A stretch of DNA of 34,734 nucleotides from Myxococcaceae bacterium (lineage in GTDB: Bacteria; Myxococcota; Myxococcia; Myxococcales; Myxococcaceae). The DNA is taken from the NCBI GenBank assembly GCA_016926755.1, contig JAFGNZ010000322.1:1-34734 (forward strand). Direction: 5' to 3'. The stretch's first letter is position 1. Each line of letters begins with the position of its first letter. This document shows positions 15,344 through 23,133 of this stretch, piece after piece. The translations under genes were made by a program, and so were the position numbers. The notes below the pieces were generated by a model, which saw only the letters and a program-made list of their open reading frames with translations, made no database searches and was not told the DNA's origin.

Positions 15344-16303
15344 ATGAGCACCATCGACCGCAGCCGCAGCGCCTTCACCCCGGCGGCCCCCACCGCCACT
15401 CGTCAGACCGCCGCGAGGGGCGTGCAGAACCCCTTGGAAAAACTGGTGGATCTGGCCAAGGACGGGCTGGCGGACGTGCCCCGCTTCGTGAAGATGGGCC
15501 TGGATGTGTTCGAGGCCTCCCACCTGGCCGAGCTGCGCAAGCTCTTCGGCGGGGACGCCAGGCCGGACCGCCTGCACGACGGGAAGTTCGTGGGCACCCA
15601 GGGGCAGACGTTCCCGCCCAGCACGCCGCTGAGCCAGATCCCAGGCGTCACCCCCAAGGGCAACCCCAACCCCTCGGAGACCCTCCTCTACGTCAACGGC
15701 ATCATGACGCCGCTGGAGGGGCAGCTGCACGAGATGCAGGCCATCGCGGACACCTCGGGCGCCAAGGTGGTGGGCATCCACAACTCCACCCAGGGCCTGG
15801 TGACGGATCTGGCCCAGTGCGTGACGGACAAGCTGGACAAGGGCGGCAACCCCGCGGTGGATACGCTGGCGGAGACGGTCTACTCGGAGCTGAAGGCGGG
15901 CCGTGACGTGCACCTGATGGGCTACAGCCAGGGCGGCCTCATCACCGCGCGGGCGCTCTTCGACGTGGAGAAGCGGCTGCGCCTCGAGGACGGGATGTCC
16001 AAGGCCGAGGTGGAGAAGGCGATGAGCCACCTCAAGGTGGAGACCTTCGGCGCGGCCTCCATCAAGTACCCGGACGGGCCCCAGTACGTGCACTACGTCA
16101 ACAACGCGGATCCGGTGCCCACGCTCACGGGCCTGGGCGGCAGCGTGGATCCGCTGGACTTCCTGAAGGATGCGGGCAAGGGCGCGGTGGTGCACCGCTT
16201 CACCGACGGCAACTTCAACCCCATCAGCAACCACATGCTGGACACCCTGTACATGAAGCACCGGGTGGACTTCGAGGACGCTCGCAACGGCCGCTTCGAG
16301 TAG
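15344..16303 (+). CDS. Alpha/beta-hydrolase (lipase-like) without signal peptide
   Basis: The 319-aa product has the nucleophile elbow G-Y-S-Q-G-G with Ser195, preceded by HLMGYSQ in the typical strand-turn-helix setting, and an earlier L-L-Y-V-N-G-I-M-T-P strand that would form the oxyanion region. Near the end, VHYVNNADPVPTLTG and FNPISNHML offer the Asp and His needed for a triad. The first 30 residues are Ser/Thr/Ala/Arg-rich and low-complexity with no signal peptide, which may be an export or flexible segment. Substrate is unknown; lipid or ester hydrolysis is the default. No strong ribosome site is evident (TGAGG lies 8-12 bases upstream). Confidence 0.75.
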   Translation: MSTIDRSRSAFTPAAPTATRQTAARGVQNPLEKLVDLAKDGLADVPRFVKMGLDVFEASHLAELRKLFGGDARPDRLHDGKFVGTQGQTFPPSTPLSQIPGVTPKGNPNPSETLLYVNGIMTPLEGQLHEMQAIADTSGAKVVGIHNSTQGLVTDLAQCVTDKLDKGGNPAVDTLAETVYSELKAGRDVHLMGYSQGGLITARALFDVEKRLRLEDGMSKAEVEKAMSHLKVETFGAASIKYPDGPQYVHYVNNADPVPTLTGLGGSVDPLDFLKDAGKGAVVHRFTDGNFNPISNHMLDTLYMKHRVDFEDARNGRFE

Positions 16304-16306
16304 CCG

Positions 16307-16402
16307 GTTGCGTGGGGCCTCGTGGACGTGCGGCTGGAGATGGGCGCGGTGGCCGCGTGTGAGGCCCTGTGGGCCGCGCGCGACCGGTGGCGCAACACCT
16401 GA
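16307..16402 (+). pseudogene. Possible 3' remnant of a coding sequence
   Basis: Directly after the hydrolase stop codon, in the same frame, 32 codons read with nearly all third positions G or C, giving a peptide with VDVRLEMGAVAACEALWAA and ending RDRWRNT before TGA. It has no start codon or ribosome site of its own. It may be the tail of a lost gene or an extension of the hydrolase frame cut off by a new stop. No family recognised. Confidence 0.3.
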
Positions 16403-16445
16403 GCAGCTTGACCGGCGCTTCGGGCCGCTCGTTTGATGCCTGGCC

Positions 16446-18356
16446 ATGCGCCCTGCCCTGCTGACCGATGCGCTGCACCCCTCGTTGCACCTGCCCACGA
16501 GAGCGGTCCTCACGCTCGGGGCGCTGCTGACGTTGCTGGCCTGCGACAGCAAGCCTCCCGCCACGCAGGAGCCGGACCCGGGAGAGCCCATCCCCGAGGT
16601 GCCCACCACGCCCGTCCCGGAGGCCGTCGAGTACCCGGAGACGCTGCTCTGCCCCCAGGCCGCGGGCTCGGAGCCCCGGTGCGGCGCGGCCTTTGACTCG
16701 GCGAGCGCGATGACGACCGAGGAGCTCCAGGCCCGCTACAACGCCGGCCTCCAGGCCTGGCGGTACGAGGGCACGCGCGGCTCCTGCGCCAGCTGCCACA
16801 GCCCGGACGCCATCGAGCTGGCGCGCGTCGGGTACACCGACGCGGACCTCCTCCGGCGCGCGGGCTCCCACGTGGATCAGCCGCGGGCGAACGCCATCGT
16901 CGGCCTCATCCACGCCCAGCGGCAGCGCTACGACATGAAGCGGCTGCTCCACCCCGCGCGCTTCCGTCCCCTCCAGCCCGCCTACGAGCCCTTCGCCGCG
17001 CGCACCCCCGGCCTGCCCGTCCATGACTCGGCCGCCCAGAGCGAGCGGGACGAGGCCTTCATGGATCACCTCCTCAACGACCGGAAGCTGCTGTGGGCCA
17101 CCGGGCGCATCGACTCGCTGGAGAAGGCGCACCAGGCCTATGACGAGCTGCTCGCCATTGACTTGCGGCACCTGCGCCTCGGCCTCCCGTTCGACCACCT
17201 CGCCGAGGACGGCTTCCACGGGGAGGCGCACCGCTCCGTCTTCGAGTGGTTCCCGGACATGGCCACGATGCCCAGGGCGAGCGCGAGCGCCGAGTGGTAC
17301 CGCCTGGTGGACGCGTACCTGGCCGATCCGAGCGACCGCAACCTCTGGGGCTACTACGACGCGATCGGCGCCATGACGGAGTGCAACCCGGACCTGGGCG
17401 GCGACAACCTGGCCGACTACCCCCGCGCCTGCGAGTGGATGCGCCTCAAGTACCGCTCCCTCCAGGTCTTCCAGCACATGCTCCGGCAGGGGACGCACCG
17501 CTACCCGGACTACCTCGTGGATGAGCGCTCGGGCAGCGCGCCGGTGGCCATCCGCGACCACCTGGAGAAGGTCATCGCCCGCAACCCCATCTGGGAGACG
17601 GGCGACTACCTGCGCATCCACCCCCTGGCCCGGCGCCTCCCGGTCACCTGCGACGAGGGAGCGCACCCCTGCACCGTGCTGCCCCCGGTCGTCGATCAGA
17701 CGGTCCACAGCGAGCCCTCCTACAACGAGGCCCGCATCAAGCAGAGCGAGGTGTTCCAGCAGACCTGGTTCGTCATGTCCTTCCTGAGGGATCCCGCGCT
17801 GCTCTACGAGGGCGACAGCTTCGCCACCTTCATCGGGGACTACCTGGAGTCCGTGCTGCTGCCCTACTACGACATCCACCACGCCTTCATCGTGGCGAAG
17901 ATGTCCGTGGAGAAGTCGGCGGCGAGCGGCTGGATGGATGCGCCGGGCTTCCGCGCCGGGACGGGGAAGCTCGCCAGCGTGCGCACCTTCAGCTTCAAGC
18001 AGCTGCGCGACAACTTCAGCCCGCCGCCCTCGGGCAGCCGCAGGCGCCCGGTGCATGAGCGGATGTTCGCCAACTTCGCCCGCATGTCCATCTACCTGGT
18101 GGAGGAGGATCTGCGGAAGACGGGGGAGATCTTCGATCGCGACGAGGTGCTCTACGCCGTCCGCTTCATGCGCACGTGGATCCAGCAACTGGAGGGCGCG
18201 GAGGATCCGCAGATCAACGCGCTGGTGCTGTCCATCGAGTCGCTGGCGAAGTCGGCGCGCGAGCTGCGCACGGAGTCCAACCGCACCGAGAACCCGGGGA
18301 CGGGGCTGCAGCCCAACGGGCGCTGGGCGGAGTTCGCCACACCCTACGGCGGCTGA
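16446..18356 (+). CDS. Large monohaem cytochrome c-type lipoprotein of unknown function
   Basis: The 636-aa product begins with a signal peptide (LTLGALLTLLAC) whose lipobox Cys is residue 33, followed by a Pro/Glu-rich linker. A single haem c motif C-A-S-C-H (114-118) is set in RGSCASCHSPDAIEL, typical of a class I cytochrome domain at residues 85-180. The remaining 450 residues are mostly helical and rich in His, Asp, Trp and Tyr, with no domain I recognise. Export and lipid anchoring place it in the periplasm or outer membrane. The gene lies 20 bp upstream of a P450 on the same strand, so co-transcription is likely, though the P450 is cytoplasmic. No clear ribosome site precedes 16446; an in-frame upstream start is not obvious. 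Confidence 0.78.
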   Translation: MRPALLTDALHPSLHLPTRAVLTLGALLTLLACDSKPPATQEPDPGEPIPEVPTTPVPEAVEYPETLLCPQAAGSEPRCGAAFDSASAMTTEELQARYNAGLQAWRYEGTRGSCASCHSPDAIELARVGYTDADLLRRAGSHVDQPRANAIVGLIHAQRQRYDMKRLLHPARFRPLQPAYEPFAARTPGLPVHDSAAQSERDEAFMDHLLNDRKLLWATGRIDSLEKAHQAYDELLAIDLRHLRLGLPFDHLAEDGFHGEAHRSVFEWFPDMATMPRASASAEWYRLVDAYLADPSDRNLWGYYDAIGAMTECNPDLGGDNLADYPRACEWMRLKYRSLQVFQHMLRQGTHRYPDYLVDERSGSAPVAIRDHLEKVIARNPIWETGDYLRIHPLARRLPVTCDEGAHPCTVLPPVVDQTVHSEPSYNEARIKQSEVFQQTWFVMSFLRDPALLYEGDSFATFIGDYLESVLLPYYDIHHAFIVAKMSVEKSAASGWMDAPGFRAGTGKLASVRTFSFKQLRDNFSPPPSGSRRRPVHERMFANFARMSIYLVEEDLRKTGEIFDRDEVLYAVRFMRTWIQQLEGAEDPQINALVLSIESLAKSARELRTESNRTENPGTGLQPNGRWAEFATPYGG

Positions 18357-18376
18357 GGAGGTAGTGTGCCGGCAGC

Positions 18377-19612
18377 GTGAGCCATCCCTTGGAAACCCAC
18401 CTGCGCCCTTCCGAGCCTCGCTTCGACTTGTGGTCACCCGAGGCTCGCGTCGATCCGCTGTCCATCTACGCCCGGATGAGGAAGGAGGCGTCCGTCGCTC
18501 GGGTGCTCAGCCCGACCCAGCGGGTGCCCATGTGGGTGGTGAGTCGATACAAGGACACGCTGGAGCTGCTGAAGGACACGCGCTTCACGAAGGACCGGTA
18601 CAGGCTGACCGACGAGCAGCGACACCTCTACTTCCGGGTGGACGAGATCGGGCACATCGACAAGCACATGCTCAACTCGGATCCGCCGGTCCACACACGG
18701 CTGCGCTCGCTGGTGGCCCAGGCCTTCACCGCGCGCCGGGTGGAGAGCCTGCGGCCGCGCATCATCGCCATCGCCCAGCGCCTGCTGGATGAGCTCCAGC
18801 GTCGCGAGAGCGTGGAGCTGCTCCAGGCCTTTGCCTTTCCCCTGCCCATCACGGTGATCGCCGAGCTGCTGGGCGTGCCCACCGAGGACCAGGATCGGTT
18901 CCGTGAGTGGACCACCACGCTCATGTCACCTCCGCGGAGTGACAACCTGGAGCCGATCCGCAAGACGGCGGTGCAGCTGCAGCAGTACTTCCAGGGCTTC
19001 CTGGCCCGGCGCCGCGCCGAGCCTCGGGACGATCTCACCAGCGCCCTGCTCGCCGCCGAGGAGCAGGGGGACAGGCTCACCCCGGTCGAGCTGACGAGCA
19101 TGGTCTTCCTGCTGATGCTGGCCGGGCACGAGACGACGGTGAACCTCATCGTCAACGGGGTGTGGGCGCTGCTGCGGCACCCCGAGCAGCTCGAGCGGCT
19201 GCGCGCGAATCCGTCGCTGATCGAGTCGGCGGTGGAGGAGATGCTGCGCTACTGCGGACCTGTGAAGCACACCACGGGCCGCTTCGCTGTCCAGGACACG
19301 GAGTTCCTCGGGCAGGTGATCCCCGCGGGGCAGATGATCATGGCCTCGCTGCTGTCGGCGAACCACGACCCCGAGCAGTTCCCCGAGCCCCAGCGGTTCG
19401 ACATCACGCGCGCGCCCAACCGGCACCTCGCCTTCGGCTCCAGCATCCACTTCTGCCTGGGTGCGCCGCTGGCGCGGCTGGAGGCCATGCTCGCGATCAA
19501 CCTCCTCCTGGAGCGCCTGCCCCGCCTGCGCTTCGCCGTGGATCCCTCCGCGCTCCAGTGGCGGACGGGCCTGCTCATCCACGGGCTGGAGCAGCTGCCA
19601 GTCTCGTTCTGA
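18377..19612 (+). CDS. Cytochrome P450
   Basis: The 411-aa product is a standard soluble bacterial P450 (CYP107-like length). The I-helix has A-G-H-E-T-T at 249-254, the K-helix has the E-M-L-R salt-bridge motif, and the haem loop F-G-S-S-I-H-F-C-L-G-A places the axial Cys at 360. H-L-A-F-G and L-A-R-L-E-A flank it as expected. The GTG start has AGGAGG 14 bases upstream, a long spacing, so the exact start is less sure than the gene. No ferredoxin or reductase is encoded nearby, so redox partners must come from elsewhere. Such enzymes hydroxylate or epoxidise lipids and secondary metabolites. Confidence 0.93.
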   Translation: MSHPLETHLRPSEPRFDLWSPEARVDPLSIYARMRKEASVARVLSPTQRVPMWVVSRYKDTLELLKDTRFTKDRYRLTDEQRHLYFRVDEIGHIDKHMLNSDPPVHTRLRSLVAQAFTARRVESLRPRIIAIAQRLLDELQRRESVELLQAFAFPLPITVIAELLGVPTEDQDRFREWTTTLMSPPRSDNLEPIRKTAVQLQQYFQGFLARRRAEPRDDLTSALLAAEEQGDRLTPVELTSMVFLLMLAGHETTVNLIVNGVWALLRHPEQLERLRANPSLIESAVEEMLRYCGPVKHTTGRFAVQDTEFLGQVIPAGQMIMASLLSANHDPEQFPEPQRFDITRAPNRHLAFGSSIHFCLGAPLARLEAMLAINLLLERLPRLRFAVDPSALQWRTGLLIHGLEQLPVSF

Positions 19613-19664
19613 GCAGGCGACCTGGCGCACACCGTCTGGGGTATGGTGGCCCCAGGAGATCCAT

Positions 19665-19886
19665 GTGAGCGCGCTCGTCATCCGTGTGGTGTGTGGACTG
19701 CTCTTCGCCGCGTTGGTGCTCGGCATGGTGGCCCACCCACCTGACAACCTCACCCAGGGGCTGGGGATGCTCCTCCCCGCGGGCTTCCTGCTGGGCTTCG
19801 CCATCAAAGGCCCGCGCCGCTCCATCGTCCCCCGAAAGCGGGACTCGGCCACTTCCTCCCCGGCGCCTGAGCCTCCCCAGCGCTGA
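19665..19886 (+). CDS. Small two-helix membrane protein
   Basis: The 73-aa product has two hydrophobic segments (VIRVVCGLLFAALVLGMVA and LGMLLPAGFLLGFAI) joined by HPPDNLTQG, and a basic Ser/Pro-rich tail that should face the cytoplasm. GTG at 19665 has AGGAGA with a 6-base spacer, a good site that fixes the start; the overlapping ATG at 19663 is followed at once by a stop. It follows the P450 by 52 bp. I recognise no family. Confidence 0.65.
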   Translation: MSALVIRVVCGLLFAALVLGMVAHPPDNLTQGLGMLLPAGFLLGFAIKGPRRSIVPRKRDSATSSPAPEPPQR

Positions 19887-20033
19887 GCGGATCGCCAGAG
19901 GGGCAGCCGGCCCAGCGCAAGCAGAGAGGCTGGCAACAAACCCGGAATGGTGAGCGTTTGATGAAGACCCTGGCGTTGACCCTCATAGAATGAGCCCCCC
20001 AGGGAGCACCGCCGCGCTCGCGGCACTCGCGCC

Positions 20034-21107
20034 ATGACCTCTCGCACCGAAAACCTGAATGTCCTTGGCTTCGACCACATGCCCTCCCCCGCCGAGATCA
20101 AGGCGCGGGTGCCGCTGACCGGGCAGGCGGCCGAGGCCGTCCTCTCTGGCCGCCGAGCGCTGATGGACATCCTGGACCGCAAGGATCCGCGCCTGTTCGT
20201 CGTCATCGGCCCCTGCTCCATCCACGATCCCGTGGCCGGCCTGGACTACGCCCGCCGGCTGCGCAGGCTCGCCGACGAGCTCCGCGAGACGATCCACGTG
20301 GTGATGCGCGTGTACTTCGAGAAGCCGCGCACCTCCACCGGCTGGAAGGGCTTCATCAACGATCCGCGGATGGATGACTCCTTCCACATCGAGGAAGGCA
20401 TGGAGCGCGGCCGCCGCTTCCTGCTGGAGGTGGCCGAGCTCGGCCTGCCGGCGGCGACCGAGGCGCTCGATCCGATCGCGCCGCAGTACTACGGCGATCT
20501 GATCTCCTGGACCGCGATCGGCGCCCGCACCGCGGAGTCACAGACCCACCGCGAGATGGCCTCGGGGCTCTCCACGCCGGTGGGCTTCAAGAACGGCACC
20601 GATGGCTCGATAGAGGCCGCTATCAACGGCATCCTCTCGGCCTCCCGCCCGCACAGCTTCCTGGGGCTGAACGACGACGGTGAGTCGGCGATCATCCGCA
20701 CCCGCGGCAACGCCTACGGTCACCTGGTGCTGCGGGGAGGAGGCGGGCGGCCGAACTACGACACGGTGTCGATCTCGCTCGCCGAGCAGGCGCTCACCAA
20801 GGCGAAGCTGCGCACCAGCATCGTGGTCGACTGCTCGCACTCCAACTCCTGGAAGAAGCCGGAGCTGCAGCCGCTGGTGATGCGCGACGTGGTGCACCAG
20901 ATCCGCGAGGGCAACCGCTCCGTGGTGGGCCTGATGGTCGAGAGCTTCATCGAGGCCGGCAGCCAGCCCATCCCCGCCGATCTGTCGACGCTCCGCTATG
21001 GCTGCTCGGTGACCGATCCCTGCGTGGACTGGGCCACCACCGAGGAGATGCTGCGCAGCACCCACGCGGCGCTGCGCGACCTGCTGCCAGCGCGCCGCAC
21101 CGCATAG
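20034..21107 (+). CDS. aroG: 3-deoxy-7-phosphoheptulonate (DAHP) synthase, class I
   Basis: The 357-aa protein aligns by eye with E. coli AroG/AroF throughout: VVIGPCSIHDPVAGLDYARR, VYFEKPRTSTGWKG, LPAATEALDPIAPQYYGDL, GARTAESQTHREMASGL, PVGFKNGTDGS and VDCSHSNSWKK. Active-site residues for PEP, erythrose-4-phosphate and metal binding (Cys in GPCS, Lys/Arg in EKPRT, His in CSHSN) are present. It catalyses the first step of the shikimate pathway. Residues 1-55 form the N-terminal extension that carries feedback regulation in AroG-type enzymes; which amino acid inhibits it cannot be read from sequence. No ribosome site is visible before 20034; TAGAAT at 19986-19991 could be a -10 box. Confidence 0.95.
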   Translation: MTSRTENLNVLGFDHMPSPAEIKARVPLTGQAAEAVLSGRRALMDILDRKDPRLFVVIGPCSIHDPVAGLDYARRLRRLADELRETIHVVMRVYFEKPRTSTGWKGFINDPRMDDSFHIEEGMERGRRFLLEVAELGLPAATEALDPIAPQYYGDLISWTAIGARTAESQTHREMASGLSTPVGFKNGTDGSIEAAINGILSASRPHSFLGLNDDGESAIIRTRGNAYGHLVLRGGGGRPNYDTVSISLAEQALTKAKLRTSIVVDCSHSNSWKKPELQPLVMRDVVHQIREGNRSVVGLMVESFIEAGSQPIPADLSTLRYGCSVTDPCVDWATTEEMLRSTHAALRDLLPARRTA

Positions 21108-21183
21108 CTCCAAGCGGGAGGCGAGAGCCCGGCATCACGCGCGGCTCCCCTGGAGGAGCGGGGCGTGTCATGCTGCCGCCGCG

Positions 21184-21975
21184 ATGAGCGAGACGAGCGG
21201 CCAGCCGGCGCGCAGGCCGATGATCGAGGTGCAGGGCCTCTACAAGGCCTTCAACGGGAACGAGGTGCTGCGAGGGGTGGACCTCGTGGTGACCGAGGGC
21301 ACCACCTGCGTGCTGATGGGCGTGTCCGGCTCGGGCAAGACGGTGCTGATGAAGCACCTGATGGGGCTGCTGTACCCGGACCGGGGCACGGTGCGGGTGG
21401 ACGGCGAGGACATCTCCCGGCTGGACGAGGCGGGGCTGGACCGGCTTCGTCGCAAGCTGGGCATCCTCTTCCAGGCCAACGCCCTCTTCGACTCGTTCAC
21501 CGTCTTCGACAACGTGGCCTTTCCGCTGCGCGAGCGCACCAAGCTGTCGGAGGCGGAGATTCGAGAGGCCGTGAACAAATCCCTGGCCGTGGTGGGGCTG
21601 ACGCCCGCGGCCCAGAAGTTCCCGGGCGAGCTGTCCGGCGGCATGCAGAAGCGCGTGGGCTTCGCGCGCGCCACCATCCTCCGGCCGAGCATCCTCCTCT
21701 ATGACGATCCGACGGCCGGCCTGGATCCGCTCACCACGGCCTCCGTCAATGAGGTCATCTTCACCGGCAAGCAGCAGCTGGGTGCCACCTCGCTCGTCAT
21801 CTCTCCGGACGTGGCCTCCGCCTTCAAAGTGGGCGACTTCCTGGCCCTCTTGCACGAGGGCCGCATCATCGAGTACGGCCCCCCCGAGGAGTTTCGCCGC
21901 TCGGAGCACCCGGCGGTGAAGGACTTCCTGCGCTCCTGGCTGAAGCGGCAGGCCCAGCACACCAAGGGAAGCTGA
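21184..21975 (+). CDS. MlaF/Ttg2A-type ABC ATPase with altered catalytic residues
   Basis: The 263-aa product is an ABC ATPase of the lipid-transport (Mla/Mkl) subfamily: Walker A G-V-S-G-S-G-K-T with K52, Q-loop ILFQANALFDSFTVFDNVAFPLRE (split over residues 95-120), signature L-S-G-G-M-Q-K-R and D-loop T-A-G-L-D-P. Two key positions are unusual. The catalytic Glu after Walker B is Asp (Y-D-D-P-T, D174-D175), and the H-loop His is missing, with I-S-P-D-V at 206-210 where the family has S/T-H-D. ATP binding and dimerisation should be possible, but hydrolysis is doubtful. No MlaE permease or MlaD substrate-binding gene is adjacent. Earlier starts were not considered likely since MIEVQGLYKAF begins 13 residues in. 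Confidence 0.9.
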   Translation: MSETSGQPARRPMIEVQGLYKAFNGNEVLRGVDLVVTEGTTCVLMGVSGSGKTVLMKHLMGLLYPDRGTVRVDGEDISRLDEAGLDRLRRKLGILFQANALFDSFTVFDNVAFPLRERTKLSEAEIREAVNKSLAVVGLTPAAQKFPGELSGGMQKRVGFARATILRPSILLYDDPTAGLDPLTTASVNEVIFTGKQQLGATSLVISPDVASAFKVGDFLALLHEGRIIEYGPPEEFRRSEHPAVKDFLRSWLKRQAQHTKGS

Positions 21976-21999
21976 AGCGCGCCACGAGCTTCCCGGGAG

Positions 22000-22151
22000 A
22001 TGGCATTGCTCAGGACCTTCCTCCACACCCACCCCGAGGCATCGAGGTCCTCGAGGGCGCGGGCTTCGGTGACGTGCGGATCCTCGGGGACTTCCGCCTG
22101 AGCGCCCGGAGGCTGGATGGGCCTCGCATGCTGCTCCTGGCCCGGAAGGGG
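22000..22151 (+). pseudogene. 3' remnant of a SAM-dependent methyltransferase gene
   Basis: From 22041 the plus strand reads IEVLEGAGFGDVRILGDF and ends MLLLARKG, the usual C-terminus of class I methyltransferases (an L-x-x-A-G-F-x-D-V-x-x-x-G-D-F element followed by a final V/L-A-R-K strand). One base upstream in a shifted frame, 22000-22041 reads MALLRTFLHTHPEA, which would join naturally if one base were restored. No N-terminal part, SAM loop or start is present, because the ABC gene ends at 21975. I read it as a decayed tail left after a deletion. Confidence 0.45.
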
Positions 22152-22155
22152 GCAG

Positions 22156-23133
22156 CTACCCGAGGAGGCAGCTCACCGCGCTCCAGCGCGCCTCCGGAGG
22201 ACCGAACACCGAGCCGGGCACCGCCAGCCAGCCGCGCTCGAGCAGCTCCTCGAAGCTCAGCGCGGAGGTCGTGAAGTACCCGGTCCGTGGGATGTCGAAC
22301 GGCGGCGCCCCCAGCGCCTCGCGGACACGGCCCCACTGCTCGTCGAAGCGAGCCTGGACGCGCGCCGGCAGCTCCGGGTGACGCTCCAGCAGGAAGCAGG
22401 CCTGGCGCAGAGCGGTGGGTTCGAGCGCGAGTGCCTCGCCCTGCTCCACTCCTCGCGCGACGGCTCCGGGGACGAGGGCAAAGCCGGCCAGATCGCGGGT
22501 GAGGTGCCCCTTGGCGAGCGAGTGCACCAGCAGCGCCTGTCCCGTCTGGAGCAGGCGCTCCGTCGCGGCGCTGAAGCGGGGCGCGAAGGTATAGACGGCA
22601 TCGAGCACCAGGAGCCGTCGCGGATCCGCGCCGAGCCACGCCTCCAGCCTCCGCACCTCCCCCTCCGCGAGGAAGCGCCCGAGCGGCACGAGCGGCTCGG
22701 GGATGAGCAGCACCTCCGGCGAGGACTGGGGAGCCTGCGACGGCAGCTCCGGCATGGGACAGGTGGGGAACGCGTGGACGGACAACCCCGCGCCCGCCGC
22801 GAGCGAGTGGTACACGGGGTAGACGTCCGAAGGCGCGTGCAGCACCCGGCCCTCGCGCGCGAAGTGCTGGAACAGGGCCCGCAGGAGATCCCTCACGCCG
22901 CGCCCGAGCAGGACTCGCGCATCACTCCCGGGCCCCGTGCCGGACAGGCCGAACGCCTCGCGCCACGCGCGCTCGAGCTCCCGCGCGTCTCGCACCGGTG
23001 GATCCGCCGGCAGGGCCGGGGCCATGGCGGACAGGGCCTTCGGAGGATTCATGCAGTCGAGCCGGACCAGCCGTGCGCCGCGCTCGCTCGCCAGCAGCTC
23101 GCGGCAGAAGCGCTTGTAGGCCTCGAAGTTCAT
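22156..23133 (-). CDS. Divergent PLP-dependent (fold-type I, aminotransferase-like) enzyme
   Basis: The 325-aa product has a fold-type I layout. R-R-L-L-V-L-D-A-V-Y-T-F supplies the Asp that pairs with the pyridine nitrogen and the nearby Tyr, and V-H-S-L-A-K-G-H places the Schiff-base Lys at 208. I-P-E-P-L-V-P-L-G-R takes the place of the usual N-P-x-N-P-T-G. It is short for the family and lacks the standard N-terminal motifs, so its reaction is not predictable. ATG at 23133 overlaps the stop of the radical SAM gene (ATGA), so the two are translationally coupled. The start further upstream at 23178 would run into that gene and is not used. Histidinol-phosphate-type or threonine-phosphate-type aminotransferase are possible relatives. 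Confidence 0.75.
   Translation of the reverse strand: MNFEAYKRFCRELLASERGARLVRLDCMNPPKALSAMAPALPADPPVRDARELERAWREAFGLSGTGPGSDARVLLGRGVRDLLRALFQHFAREGRVLHAPSDVYPVYHSLAAGAGLSVHAFPTCPMPELPSQAPQSSPEVLLIPEPLVPLGRFLAEGEVRRLEAWLGADPRRLLVLDAVYTFAPRFSAATERLLQTGQALLVHSLAKGHLTRDLAGFALVPGAVARGVEQGEALALEPTALRQACFLLERHPELPARVQARFDEQWGRVREALGAPPFDIPRTGYFTTSALSFEELLERGWLAVPGSVFGPPEARWSAVSCLLG

Noticed and set aside
16224-18437. Minus-strand open frame of 737 codons
   Set aside because: It shadows the haem lipoprotein gene, whose CASCH motif, lipobox and codon bias support the plus strand.
19990-20037. 15-codon leader peptide overlapping the aroG start by ATGA
   Set aside because: It lacks Phe, Tyr and Trp codons, so classical attenuation is unlikely, and has no ribosome binding site.
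21147-21164. Possible hairpin GCTCC...GGAGC after aroG
   Set aside because: The stem is only about five bases and there is no U-run; too weak to call as a terminator.
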